A DNA stretch of 64,000 bases from an uncultured cyanobacterium (GCA_937883785.1 CALGDE010000014.1:1-64000); one strand, 5' to 3'. Counted from the stretch's first letter, positions 36,737 to 45,365 are shown. Translations and numbers: made by a program. The notes: generated by a model from the sequence alone, not told the origin.

Positions 36737-37087
36737 ATGAACAAGCAACAACGAATCCAGGAAATCTTCCGACGCATGGAGGCAGCCCCCGCCGCTTCCG
36801 ACCTTGTGTCTGCTCTGGACCTACTAAGTCGCACCATTGACGCGGTAGAGGACGAACTCACGAACACCCCCAACAACCCTGATAACTGGGCAGCGGACGG
36901 GCGGATATACCCTCCCCAGTTCGATAACGCCCGACAGGTAAAGGGATGCCCCGGTGTTACTCGGTTCCGCAGCCGAAGCCACAACACCTACATCGCTGCC
37001 AACGGGGCGATCGAGGTCCAAACCCTGGAACAGGAGGTTATCTTCTCGAAGCCCGGATCTAATGGGCAGGAGGTTTGGGCTCAATAA
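36737..37087 (+). CDS. Unrecognised 116-residue protein in XRE module
   Basis: The N-terminal half is helical (QQRIQEIFRRMEAAPAASDL, then LLSRTIDAVEDELTN); the second half has short beta strands (FRSRSHNTYIAANGAIEV). It lies behind a strong-looking promoter and directly ahead of an XRE regulator, a common layout for toxin-antitoxin or self-regulated modules. No toxin fold is recognised, and a toxin role is only a possibility. Confidence 0.5.
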   Translation: MNKQQRIQEIFRRMEAAPAASDLVSALDLLSRTIDAVEDELTNTPNNPDNWAADGRIYPPQFDNARQVKGCPGVTRFRSRSHNTYIAANGAIEVQTLEQEVIFSKPGSNGQEVWAQ

Positions 37088-37097
37088 TTGACGAGCG

Positions 37098-37147
37098 CCC
37101 CATAAAGCTTTTGTGCTATAAATAAATAGCTCATAAGCTTTATGGGG
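37098..37147 (+). promoter_or_regulatory. Perfect 13-bp inverted repeat around an extended -10 promoter
   Basis: CCCCATAAAGCTT (37098-37110) and AAGCTTTATGGGG (37135-37147) are perfect arms. The loop contains a further inverted repeat (GCTAT/ATAGC at 37115-37119 and 37126-37130) and an extended -10 motif TGCTATAAA (37114-37122). It shares AGCTAT with the operator-like repeat ahead of 36737. It lies just upstream of the XRE gene, consistent with autoregulation. Confidence 0.6.
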
Positions 37148-37156
37148 AGTACGCCA

Positions 37157-37690
37157 GTGACAGACCTTCCAATTCAGACGTTGATGTATCGCTTGCGAGG
37201 GCAATATCCTTCCCTGGAGATGTCCTTGGATGCCCCCGATTCACCGGTGGGAGATTGGTTTCTTGATTTACAGTCAACGCCTCGGATTACTGCCCAGTGG
37301 CATTCATCCCGTGGCTTTGGATGTTCTGTTGGTGGCGGAGAGTACGGGGAAAAGCCTGATGAAATCTATCGATCTATTGATGCCGTGTTTGGGCGCATTG
37401 TCTCCTTGTTAGACGATGACTCAGAGTCGCAGCCCAATTCAGTGCCTCATCATGGGCAGATGGCTCTGGCTGAAATTCGGAAAAAGATCGTTGGGATAAA
37501 TCAGACTGACCTGTCGGCTCGCATGGGGGTGAAACAGCCCACGCTTGGCAGTATGGAGCGTGGGCGAGACCCTCATATAAGTTCAGTTCGTCGGTACGTG
37601 GAGGCGCTGGGAGGGGAGCTTCAAGTGCTGGCGGTTTTTGGCGATCGCGTCATACCAATTTGTTTTGGTGAGGAGGAATCAAATGCTTAA
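37157..37690 (+). CDS. XRE-family regulator with N-terminal domain
   Basis: The 177-residue protein has a C-terminal XRE helix-turn-helix (INQTDLSARMGVKQPTLGSME) followed by a strand-like end (YVEALGGELQVLAVFGDR), as in HigA-type antitoxins. The N-terminal 90 residues are a separate domain (LQSTPRITAQWHSSRGFGC) of unknown fold. GTG at 37157 is chosen because GGGGAG lies seven bases upstream; an ATG 15 bases earlier is inside the inverted repeat. It probably represses its own promoter and that of the gene before it. Confidence 0.7.
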   Translation: MTDLPIQTLMYRLRGQYPSLEMSLDAPDSPVGDWFLDLQSTPRITAQWHSSRGFGCSVGGGEYGEKPDEIYRSIDAVFGRIVSLLDDDSESQPNSVPHHGQMALAEIRKKIVGINQTDLSARMGVKQPTLGSMERGRDPHISSVRRYVEALGGELQVLAVFGDRVIPICFGEEESNA

Positions 37691-38033
37691 TCTCGTAGTT
37701 ATTCGCGTTGCAAACATTGACCGTTCCAGGGCTTTTTATGAGGCGATCGGTCTGAGCTTTGAGCGTCACCAGCATGGTAGTAAGGGGCTCCCGCACTTTG
37801 CTTCTGTGGAGGAGGAGAACCAAGGTGTTGTGTTCGAAATTTACCCGTCTGCTGGGAAAGAGACGGTTGATGTGCGACTTGGGTTCAGTGTTCCTGATGT
37901 GGACGAGACCTTAGGGGTTCTCACCTCTCAGGGAGGGACAGTATTGTCCAGCGCCAAGGATTCCCCGTGGGGAAGGCGTGCTGTTATCAAAGACCTTGAC
38001 GGGCATAAAGTTGAGCTTTGCCAGTCCGCCTAA
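37683..38033 (+). CDS. VOC-family (glyoxalase/dioxygenase-like) protein
   Basis: A 116-residue single-module protein with the VOC beta-alpha-beta-beta-beta pattern: LVVIRVANIDRSRAFYEAIGL, GLPHFASVEEENQGVVFEIYP, and the closing PWGRRAVIKDLDGHKVELCQ. VOC enzymes use metal for glyoxalase, fosfomycin-resistance or dioxygenase reactions. Here the usual N-terminal metal histidine is not evident, while the last Glu of VEL is present, so activity is uncertain. The ATG is preceded by GAGGAGG. It overlaps the end of the XRE gene, which suggests an operon with it. Confidence 0.75.
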   Translation: MLNLVVIRVANIDRSRAFYEAIGLSFERHQHGSKGLPHFASVEEENQGVVFEIYPSAGKETVDVRLGFSVPDVDETLGVLTSQGGTVLSSAKDSPWGRRAVIKDLDGHKVELCQSA

Positions 38034-38080
38034 AAGGTAGTTGGCGGCGGCTATTCATCGCGGACAATGTTCCCTGTGGA

Positions 38081-38464
38081 TCAGTAAAGCTCTTTGATTT
38101 GGAGGTCGATTCTTCGAGCCCCATGATTTTTTACTAGCCAGTCAACAAAAAACAAATGGCAGGCAGAGCACCAAGTAACAAGGTCGTCGCCAGTTAGCCC
38201 ACCAGGCTCCTCCAACAGGACCTTAATCTCTAACCCCGCTTCTAGGCATGCTTGGGCAGCCTTAGAGTCGGGTTCTTCCATGTCCATATATTCAATATCA
38301 TCGGCTCTCAGCAGCCTGGGGTTTTCCCAGCCAAAGTTTTTTATAAAAGCTGAATAGAGTTCCTCTATATTAAGGGATGCGGGAACTTGAATTAGCCCGA
38401 ATATCTGCTGAGCTTCTGGGTAGTCTGCTGTCCTTAAAAGAATATTTTTTGGGTGGGGATTCAT
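38081..38464 (-). CDS. Unrecognised 127-residue protein
   Basis: A mixed alpha/beta acidic protein (NILLRTADYPEAQQIFGLIQVP, then a ADDIEYMDMEEPD segment and CSACHLFFVDWLV near the end). The upstream in-frame start would run through the next gene, so the ATG at 38464 is chosen, leaving a ten-base gap. Four cysteines, two of them in WCSAC, might bind metal or form disulfides. No family is recognised. Confidence 0.45.
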   Translation of the reverse strand: MNPHPKNILLRTADYPEAQQIFGLIQVPASLNIEELYSAFIKNFGWENPRLLRADDIEYMDMEEPDSKAAQACLEAGLEIKVLLEEPGGLTGDDLVTWCSACHLFFVDWLVKNHGARRIDLQIKELY

Positions 38465-38474
38465 CCTTTTGATT

Positions 38475-38798
38475 TCAGTCTTGAATCTTAGTGCAGTAAT
38501 CAATGATTTTTTGGTCAATGGGAACGTCCGAATAAGTCCTGTGAACGATGACCCCAACGCGCTTCCCTCTGTCATTAGCATTGAATTTCAGCCCATTGTT
38601 GATTGCCTGAAACTCTCCTGGGCGAGGAGAGGTGGTGACAGACGTAAAGTTAAAACCTTCTGTCCCAATAGAAATCACCTCAACCTGAATGTCTGGGGTT
38701 AAGCCAGGACAGTTCCAATTGCCATCATTCGGTATTTCTAACTCTTCAGCTTCAGGTATCCTCAGCTCGGGGATCACAAACTCTGAATCTCTCGGCAT
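38475..38798 (-). CDS. Orphan tail-tube segment protein
   Basis: A 107-residue protein that is essentially a single copy of the Ig-like segment of the major tail tube protein: ELEIPNDGNWNCPGL, GEFQAINNGLKFNAND, and HRTYSDVPI all align with ELIVPDDGNYAYAGL, GEFQVTTDSLVFNAEE and YKTYTNVPT. It lies between terminase and a small unknown gene, far from the tail genes. It could be a tail decoration protein or a domesticated piece. An upstream TTG start would add four residues. Confidence 0.55.
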   Translation of the reverse strand: MPRDSEFVIPELRIPEAEELEIPNDGNWNCPGLTPDIQVEVISIGTEGFNFTSVTTSPRPGEFQAINNGLKFNANDRGKRVGVIVHRTYSDVPIDQKIIDYCTKIQD

Positions 38799-38821
38799 AA
38801 TCCTTGGCAATAGATTTACTC

Positions 38822-40399
38822 CTAGTGTAGTAATCCACCCCGCGATCGCCGCCGCACCGGTTGTTGATCGCGGGGCTTTTCGCTGTTGGATTTTGGTTCA
38901 GAGAAGCGGAATTGTCCCCAGTTGACGAATTGAGAAAGGCTATCCACCTGATCGCTGAATTGGGACGCAGGGAATAGGGTGATTTCTTCCATAAAGGTGT
39001 TTAGCCATGGGGCGCTGACCGGCAAAATTACCCGACCCGCTTCAATGGTGGCGGTAATTGATTCTGCCCGCGTTACTTTCGAACCACTGCTAGCAGAAGG
39101 GCGTATAGGGATAACTCGGATATATGCCCGGTCCTGGGGTCCGTCGCCTGTAGGAATGCCCTGCTTAAAATCCTGAATTAATACGGTGCCAGTGCTAGCA
39201 TCCTCGATCAAGATTATTTGTGGCTTCCAGTGCAATGCCAGGCTAAATGCCACCTTCCGCCCAGCAGAATACTGATGGCGATCGCGGTGCACGTGGAGCA
39301 AATGCATATTTTGCCCCTTCACTCCCCAAGTGGTGCACACCCAGGGGCAGTTGGTCGCCTTGTCCTTGCTGGCGGTATCCCAGCTTTGGAAAATATCCAG
39401 CTCTTCTAGTGGCGGTGGGTGTTGGTGAATAAACCATTCACGTTTAAATGTCCCACCTTCTCGTGGCACCGGTCGCTGCTGATGCTGCCCTGCGTAGCGG
39501 TGTTCTCCAAGCTCCCTCTTGAAGGAATCAACAACATCCTCGGGGAATCGGGCGGGATGCATTAACTGTTTCTCTTCCACCCTCGGGTCTTTCCACCCAA
39601 AAACAGTTTCTTTATCCCCTAGTTCATACCGCTGGCGAATAATTAGCCGATGCCAATCATTAGTCGCATACACATGCCCAGACAAATCATTCTGCGCGAG
39701 TCGCTGCATAATTAGCAGCCGAACAGAGATTGCCGGGCTGTTGATCCGGCTTGACCAGGAGCTGTCCCATTTATCCAAAACAGCTTGACGTTTCACCGGG
39801 CTATCCACCTCCTGGGCGTCATGGGGATCATCTATGAATATGGCGTCTGCTCGTATACCGGTGGCTTTTGAGGTGAATCCACACGCCCGTCGCCGTCCGC
39901 CTCTCGTATTCCAGAAGTTTGAAACCGCGTCCTTTTTCTTTCTAATTTCCCAATCGGGTTGAAAAGTTTTTCGATACCAATCCGACCGAATCAAATCCCG
40001 GCAAAATGTGGCATCGCGTTCTGCCACGCGGGGATTGGAACTCAAAAACAGCCCGGTCCAGGAGGGCTCCAATAACCAAAACCATGCAGGCGCACAAACC
40101 GATACGATTCTCGATTTCATTGAGCCTGGTGGCACATTAATCAGAAACTTATTCGCTCGCTGTTTGTATTTTGGGTCGCGTCTTGCGCTTCGCCAGTCAA
40201 GCAATATTTGCTCCACATGGAGGCAAATGACTTCAATGTGCCAATTCCACTCCAGCGGAGTTTCTGGCTCCAATACATGCCAAGACTGACGCAGAAATTC
40301 TGACAGGCTAGGGATCGGCGGGCGTTGCTTGGGGCGAGCCAGCTCCTGCGCCGTCAACATATCTAGGGCAAAACTATCAAACCCTTTTCCTCTTGCCAT
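38822..40399 (-). CDS. terL: Terminase large subunit
   Basis: A 525-residue packaging motor. The ATPase has Walker A VPPGSMKS (residues 89-96) and Walker B IFIDD (187-191) followed by a coupling motif. The C-terminal nuclease, RNase H-like, has acidic residues in SWDTAS (341), IEDASTG (399-400) and DQVDS (483, 486). It translocates DNA into the capsid through the portal and cuts genomes from concatemers. Its reading direction is opposite to the portal gene, and portal and terminase are separated by about 18 kb, unlike most phages. A Ser-rich tail (RRRSRGG) completes the protein. Confidence 0.9.
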   Translation of the reverse strand: MARGKGFDSFALDMLTAQELARPKQRPPIPSLSEFLRQSWHVLEPETPLEWNWHIEVICLHVEQILLDWRSARRDPKYKQRANKFLINVPPGSMKSRIVSVCAPAWFWLLEPSWTGLFLSSNPRVAERDATFCRDLIRSDWYRKTFQPDWEIRKKKDAVSNFWNTRGGRRRACGFTSKATGIRADAIFIDDPHDAQEVDSPVKRQAVLDKWDSSWSSRINSPAISVRLLIMQRLAQNDLSGHVYATNDWHRLIIRQRYELGDKETVFGWKDPRVEEKQLMHPARFPEDVVDSFKRELGEHRYAGQHQQRPVPREGGTFKREWFIHQHPPPLEELDIFQSWDTASKDKATNCPWVCTTWGVKGQNMHLLHVHRDRHQYSAGRKVAFSLALHWKPQIILIEDASTGTVLIQDFKQGIPTGDGPQDRAYIRVIPIRPSASSGSKVTRAESITATIEAGRVILPVSAPWLNTFMEEITLFPASQFSDQVDSLSQFVNWGQFRFSEPKSNSEKPRDQQPVRRRSRGGLLH

Positions 40400-40408
40400 T
40401 CAAAACTC

Positions 40409-40999
40409 TCAAAGAGCCGTACCAAAGTAATCATCAGCCCAAGCGAACTTGGCCCCCGCATTTTCAGCGGCTTTTTGATCGGATCCCATATCCCCAACAA
40501 AAAGACACTTTCCGGGGTCAACCTTATAAAACCGGCATAGGTAATCAATCATTCCTGAACACGGCTTCCTCCAAACACCTTCCCCGGAATCATCCAGCGA
40601 GATTTGGTGTGACAGCCAAGTACAGTGACCTCCAGAAAGTAACTCGAAAGGCATTGATGTGTTTTGCCCGTTCGCTTCACTTCGTGGCTCAATAGCAAAA
40701 GCCTTCCCGCCATTCATTTCCGGACAAAACACACCATGGTTTATCCCGGCAAGATGCATTGCATAATCCATCTCAAGAATGGCGTCTTCCAGTCTCTTGA
40801 ATCCTGCCGATACACCACCTTGATTGCTCGCGATTGCAAGCTTCAGTCCAGAAGCAGTCAACTCTGCCAACCTCTCGGACACTCCCTTGAGAAGCACCTG
40901 ATCCTTTGGGTTTTGAACGAAACGAGCACCGCCTTTCGGTATTGAGAGCGTTCCATCCTTGTCGAAGACAACCAACTCCAGGTCAGACAATTCAAGCAT
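40409..40999 (-). CDS. HAD-superfamily phosphatase, PNKP-like (copy 1)
   Basis: The 196-residue protein has the HAD motif 1 VFDKDGTL, motif 2 AIASNQGG, motif 3 lysine in RKPCSGMIDYL and motif 4 FVGDMGSDQKAAENAGA. The VFDKDGTL and ASNQGG sequences and the length match the polynucleotide 3'-phosphatase and histidinol-phosphatase-type HAD proteins. Phages use 3'-phosphatases in nucleic-acid repair, but a small-molecule substrate is also possible. A paralogue with the same architecture lies at 48201-48773. A 420-base spacer follows upstream. Confidence 0.8.
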   Translation of the reverse strand: MLELSDLELVVFDKDGTLSIPKGGARFVQNPKDQVLLKGVSERLAELTASGLKLAIASNQGGVSAGFKRLEDAILEMDYAMHLAGINHGVFCPEMNGGKAFAIEPRSEANGQNTSMPFELLSGGHCTWLSHQISLDDSGEGVWRKPCSGMIDYLCRFYKVDPGKCLFVGDMGSDQKAAENAGAKFAWADDYFGTAL

Positions 41000-41433
41000 C
41001 TTTGCTCACCCAAAACTACTTATATGACTTAACTCAACTCTAGCTATTGAATGCGAGAACATCAATCAAAGTTCAAGCATCGGATCGCACCCGGTCCGTG
41101 TTTCGCCAATTGGCACTCCAACTTCGGATCACCCCTCTTCGGCAACCTCGGAGCAAGAGGTAAATATTCCAGCCAAGCCAAGCCCAAACGATCCGAAGTT
41201 CAACCACGAAGTCAAAAAGCCCACGATTCTCGTAACCCCTGATCTAACAGGATCTTTGATGATCCTTGGTGATCCGAGTGATCCGAGGTTGGAAGAACCT
41301 TCACAAAAACACTTGCCCGCCCACTAGTCGCCACAATGAATCCAGGGCTTGCCTTCAGAATAGGCACTTCGCCTTTCCAGGGTTCATGCGCCAGGATTGC
41401 CGAGGCGCAAGACCAACCAATTAGGGCTTATTG
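41000..41433. other. Gene-free spacer with 10-bp-phased GATC run
   Basis: No convincing gene is present. GATC occurs at 41241, 41251, 41261, 41271 and 41280, that is every 10 (last 9) bases: gatctaacag, gatctttgat, gatccttggt, gatccgagtg, then gatccgag. Short ATCCGA/TCGGAT copies also occur at about 41122 and 41190. Regular phasing suggests a protein-binding or methylation-sensitive region upstream of the REC-like gene. Confidence 0.4.
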
Positions 41434-42219
41434 ATGAAAGTCAGATACCTAAACGGTGGGCTAGAGATTGAGTCTTACAAGCTGCTGGTGATTGAGGGCT
41501 CAGAGATTTATTTCGAGTTCATCAACGACCTGCTTGAAAAGTCGAGAATTTATCTTGACCCCTCAGAAAATGATTCTCGTCCACGAGAGTTTCGCGTGGA
41601 TCGATGCAAGGCGATCGCCGGAGCCATCGCCAAGCTTGGGGATAGGTCAAAACAGTACGATGCGGTCCTGGTAAGTAATCGGTCTCGCATCAGGGCGAAA
41701 AAAGGTGCCATGGGGACGCTTATTCGAGATGCAGGGACGGCACCAGTGTTGCTGCTGACTACCTTGGGTGATCGGGATGATGATATCCGCCAGTGTCTAG
41801 AGGCGGGGGTGGTGGCACACATTGCAATGTCCACCTTGAGATACCAGGGCGGGGAGTTGTTAGCTCACTCTGTGCTGGACGCGATCGCCCTGCGCCGAGG
41901 GGAGTTCGCCAAGGAAGAATCCAGAGCTGAAGCGGTCTCCAAGAAGGCGCGAAAAGCACGAAAAATCCAGCAAGGGGTTGGTATTTTCCTGTGGGGCGTG
42001 GTGGTGTTTGTGGTGATTCCGTCCTTCCGGAATGGGGGGCTGACAGTTGACTTTGCTGGGGATAAATCGCTAGAGAACTTCTTTGCGGGGGCGGGGACTG
42101 TACTTAGCGTGGATTTGGGGTCTCGATTGTCGGGAGCCGTCCAATACTTTCGCCGAAATGCAGCAAGGCTGGCCAACAAAATCAGCTCAGCGAGAAACCG
42201 AGGATGTGCCAATGACTAG
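41434..42219 (+). CDS. REC-like domain protein with one membrane segment
   Basis: The 261-residue protein resembles a response-regulator receiver in its first 150 residues (YKLLVIEGSEIYFEFINDLLE, YDAVLVSNRSRI, and APVLLLTTLGDRDDDIRQCLEAG), but the phospho-acceptor position after the third strand is not obviously aspartate (VLVSNRS), so it may be a pseudo-receiver. A helical region is followed by a membrane segment (GVGIFLWGVVVFVVIPSF), then a short soluble end. It overlaps the EAL gene by eight bases, suggesting a joint signalling unit. ATG is preceded in frame by TTG, so start is uncertain by one codon. Confidence 0.5.
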   Translation: MKVRYLNGGLEIESYKLLVIEGSEIYFEFINDLLEKSRIYLDPSENDSRPREFRVDRCKAIAGAIAKLGDRSKQYDAVLVSNRSRIRAKKGAMGTLIRDAGTAPVLLLTTLGDRDDDIRQCLEAGVVAHIAMSTLRYQGGELLAHSVLDAIALRRGEFAKEESRAEAVSKKARKARKIQQGVGIFLWGVVVFVVIPSFRNGGLTVDFAGDKSLENFFAGAGTVLSVDLGSRLSGAVQYFRRNAARLANKISSARNRGCAND

Positions 42220-42934
42220 TTACACTCCACCTAAAAACGCCCTGCGGGTTTATTTTCAGCCCATTGTTCATTTACAGAGCCAAAGGGTTTATGCCCATGA
42301 GGCACTGGCTCGGTGGGAAACTAGCCTCGGGACTTTGCTTGCCGGAGAGGTTATTCAGGTGGGGATGGAGCTGGGCATCTCCCAATCACTCAACTTGCAC
42401 CTGTGGGAATATGCTGCATCCCACTCCCCAGGAGGGCGCACATCGGTCAACGCCTCGCCACGGGATGTGGTTTCCCAATTGCCGGACTTACTGCGCTGTG
42501 CGGAGGACGCCCAATCCCACGGCGATGAATTTATCGTGGAGGTGGCGCACCCTCCCCATCGTTCATCGGAGCAAATGCAGTTGGCTCGCGCGATCGCCAA
42601 ATTACGGCGATCAGGAGTGGCGGTATGGGCGACGGATCATGAGGTTGGTCCCGAGATTGCAGAGCATTTGCAGGATGTGCCGGTGGATGGGATTAAAGTT
42701 GATTGCCGTGCCATCCAGAAAAATCCGGTGTGCTTAGGGCGCAAGGTGCGGCACATCCAAGATTTGGGGATAAGAGCGATCGCCGAAAAAATCGAGTCGG
42801 AACATCTATGGCGACTGGCAAAGTCTGCCCGCTGTGATTATGGGCAGGGATTATATCTGGGAGAACCTCAGCCGAAGGAGCAGATTGTTTCGGGCGCATC
42901 TAATGGGCTGGTAGTGCCAAAGGGCAAACCTTAG
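42212..42934 (+). CDS. Degenerate EAL-domain protein
   Basis: The 240-residue protein begins directly with an EAL-type fold: YFQPIVHLQSQRVYAHEALARW keeps EAL, VNASPRD keeps the conserved Asn, and IKVD and YGQGLYLGEP are recognisable. But the usual ExTE is VEVAH, the DDFGTG loop is TDHEVGPEI, and AEGVE is AEKIE, so several metal ligands are lost. It probably binds c-di-GMP or a partner without hydrolysing it. Start overlaps the previous gene; a longer in-frame extension upstream would run through that gene. Confidence 0.7.
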   Translation: MTSYTPPKNALRVYFQPIVHLQSQRVYAHEALARWETSLGTLLAGEVIQVGMELGISQSLNLHLWEYAASHSPGGRTSVNASPRDVVSQLPDLLRCAEDAQSHGDEFIVEVAHPPHRSSEQMQLARAIAKLRRSGVAVWATDHEVGPEIAEHLQDVPVDGIKVDCRAIQKNPVCLGRKVRHIQDLGIRAIAEKIESEHLWRLAKSARCDYGQGLYLGEPQPKEQIVSGASNGLVVPKGKP

Positions 42935-43284
42935 CGACCACGCTTACATTGAGACGTTTTCCTGCCAGAGATTCCAGGAATAATAGTGCTCGGGTCGACA
43001 GCCTCAGCAGGGCAGCGCCCTGGGGCATAGGCTCCGTTCGGATCCGAGTCGCGATCCGTTGGTCTAAGCTCAAAATACCGACGGTGATAGTTCTTCCACT
43101 CCTCTTTTTTTAGCCCTGGGACCAGCCTTGTAAACGCGATCATTCGGTACCCCTCCGCCAGCAAAGGTGGAATCTGGTAAGGATCCACAACGTCCCAGCT
43201 GATCTCTCGGACGTAATCGAGATTGCCTGGCTCTTCAAGCCAAACTACATTGTCCTCAAGCTCCAACGGCTGATCTTTGCCCAT
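42931..43284 (-). CDS. Unrecognised small protein between EAL and GGDEF-EAL genes
   Basis: A 117-residue acidic protein (ELEDNVVWLEEPGNLDYVREISWD), with KKEEWKNYHRRYFEL in the middle and a basic C-terminus (GRKTSQCKRGR). It overlaps the end of the convergent EAL gene by four bases. No domain is recognised. The 80-base spacer to the GGDEF-EAL gene has no clear feature. Confidence 0.45.
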   Translation of the reverse strand: MGKDQPLELEDNVVWLEEPGNLDYVREISWDVVDPYQIPPLLAEGYRMIAFTRLVPGLKKEEWKNYHRRYFELRPTDRDSDPNGAYAPGRCPAEAVDPSTIIPGISGRKTSQCKRGR

Positions 43285-43364
43285 GAACTACGTCCGCCAC
43301 TAATGTACAGAGGCAGTAAATCATGTCCATTCAAAACTGGCAAACTGATTGGTCCCGTATTCGT

Positions 43365-45293
43365 CTAAACAGAGATCTTTGCCGCCACCATAGGCTTGGC
43401 AAAGTAATATCCTTGCCCCTCATCAATCCCAATTTCCCTTAGCAAGTCCAACTGCTCTTTCGTCTCCACACCCTCCGCCACGGTAATCAAGTCAAAGTCA
43501 TGGCATAGGTGGGCGATCGCCTGGCACACACGAATACGATCAGCATCTTCAGCATTCACAGGAACTAGGGAACGGTCAATTTTTACCGTATGCCATGGGG
43601 TGGACAATAGGCGCTTTAGGCTACTGTCCCCGGTGCCGAAATCATCAATCTTTAATGCCACCCGTAGCGCTGACAGCTCCGTTAATACCTCCTGGTAATA
43701 CTTCACGTCATTGGTGACCGCCCGCTCTGTCACCTCAAGGGCAATGTGGGAAAGGGGGACACCATAGCGATCACAGGTGTTGCGTAAATTCAGCACAAAA
43801 TTTGGTTGTTCCAAGTCGCAGGGCGAAACATTGACGGACACCGGTAGTCGGCAATGCCACTTAGCCACCTGGGCGATCGCCATTTCAATTACCCAGTTGC
43901 TAATTCGGGGAATTTCCCCAGAATCCTCGGCGATTGGGATAAATTCGCCAGGGCTAACCCACCCCAAGTCCTTCGACTTCCAGCGAATTAACGACTCAAC
44001 CCCTGTTGTAATGCTGGGGTCGGAGAGCTGAACGATAGGCTGGTAGTACAGTTCAAATTCGGAAGAATGGCGATCGCGAATACTTTGCAGCTCTAACTGG
44101 ATACGCTCTTTTCGTAGCTGGGATTCCACCATCGCATCATCCCAAGGGCGCACCGCGCCACCGGCTTCCTTGGCGGCATACATAGCCAAATCCGCTGAGC
44201 GCAACATCTTTGATAGGTCTCCAGCGCTGCGATCAACAACACCGATGGACGCATCAATCTGGATGGAGCGATCGCCAATCCAATAGGGGCGTTGGAGTTC
44301 ATTTAGTAAGTGCTCTCCCCGTTCCACAAGCCCCTCTAAATCAAGATCGTCCGCGATCAGAACTAGAAACTCATCGCCCCCTAAGCGAAACGCCTGATCC
44401 TCCCGCCCAAGCAGCAACTGAAGCCGCTGCACCACCGACCTCAGAAGAGCGTCCCCAACGTCATGCCCTAAGGTGTCATTAACAGACTTGAACCGGTCCA
44501 GGTCGATATAAAGAGCCCCAGAAAAGTCGCCGTGATTGGATACTTTTGATAGGGCATATCGATTTTGCAACCCCGTCAGCGTGTCTATTTTTAGTCGCTC
44601 CTCCAATTCCTCCTGGGCTTGTTTCAGGTTGGTGATATTGGACCAGGTAATGAGCAACCGCGATCGCGAAATTCGCACCACATTCTGTGAGAACCACCCC
44701 CGCGTAATGGTCACGGGATCTTCGTAAAATAACTCTCGCCCAAGAATGGGACGCCCCGTATCCAAAACATTTAAGTAATCGTTGAGCAGCCCTTCGCGAT
44801 GTCCTGGCTGCGCAACGCCAAGCCAAGTGGATTCACCCATAGGGTCGAACCCAAGATCGCGAATAGCCGATACGGAGCGCAATTCCCATTTCAGATCTCG
44901 CACCCCATCAGGGGCGATGCCTTCCCGGAACAGTCCAATGCCGCTGGGGGTGTACTGCAAAATCAAATGCCCGACCCCAATAAAATCCAGCATGGGCTGG
45001 ATGCATCGCACAAGATAAATCACCGATACCCAGGAAATTATGGCGGTCATGATGAGCCATTCCGTCGCGAGGTCGTGCAACTGCAACCCCTCTAACCCAT
45101 GCCCAATGCCTGCACACAGCACAGAGGCGCACAGCAGGATAACTGCCCCTTTTAATTCCGGCGGAATCCGACCAATGTAGCGAGATACGGCGGCGGGGAA
45201 CACAACATATGCTGCCGCGATCGCCAGGTTCAGGGAAATATGGACAACGGGTGCAGACATCATTCCAGTCGGATCGTTTAATTCATAATGCAT
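43365..45293 (-). CDS. Membrane GGDEF-EAL c-di-GMP enzyme
   Basis: The 642-residue protein starts with about four hydrophobic segments (residues 10-110, for example LNLAIAAAYVVFPAAVS), then a PAS-like sensor (residues about 110-235), GGDEF (RLGGDEF near 305) and EAL domains. The GGDEF active site is intact. The EAL signature reads ESL (GVESLIRW), and other metal sites are kept (VNVSP, EVTER, IDDFGTG, VAEGVE), so hydrolysis is plausible. It would make or break c-di-GMP at the membrane, controlling attachment or motility. It is rare for a phage-type region to carry such a gene. The promoter should lie upstream of 45293; the MerR-like gene there is divergent. Confidence 0.88.
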   Translation of the reverse strand: MHYELNDPTGMMSAPVVHISLNLAIAAAYVVFPAAVSRYIGRIPPELKGAVILLCASVLCAGIGHGLEGLQLHDLATEWLIMTAIISWVSVIYLVRCIQPMLDFIGVGHLILQYTPSGIGLFREGIAPDGVRDLKWELRSVSAIRDLGFDPMGESTWLGVAQPGHREGLLNDYLNVLDTGRPILGRELFYEDPVTITRGWFSQNVVRISRSRLLITWSNITNLKQAQEELEERLKIDTLTGLQNRYALSKVSNHGDFSGALYIDLDRFKSVNDTLGHDVGDALLRSVVQRLQLLLGREDQAFRLGGDEFLVLIADDLDLEGLVERGEHLLNELQRPYWIGDRSIQIDASIGVVDRSAGDLSKMLRSADLAMYAAKEAGGAVRPWDDAMVESQLRKERIQLELQSIRDRHSSEFELYYQPIVQLSDPSITTGVESLIRWKSKDLGWVSPGEFIPIAEDSGEIPRISNWVIEMAIAQVAKWHCRLPVSVNVSPCDLEQPNFVLNLRNTCDRYGVPLSHIALEVTERAVTNDVKYYQEVLTELSALRVALKIDDFGTGDSSLKRLLSTPWHTVKIDRSLVPVNAEDADRIRVCQAIAHLCHDFDLITVAEGVETKEQLDLLREIGIDEGQGYYFAKPMVAAKISV

Positions 45294-45365
45294 GCTGCCA
45301 CCCAGGCAGAGCGGATACAGTGGAATTGATTAGTGTTCAGAATTTTCCATGAGCTGAAGGTGAAA

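Noticed and set aside
41051-41242. 63-residue frame in the spacer before the REC-like gene
   Set aside because: Amino-acid pattern looks random and the region has repeats; no ribosome site.
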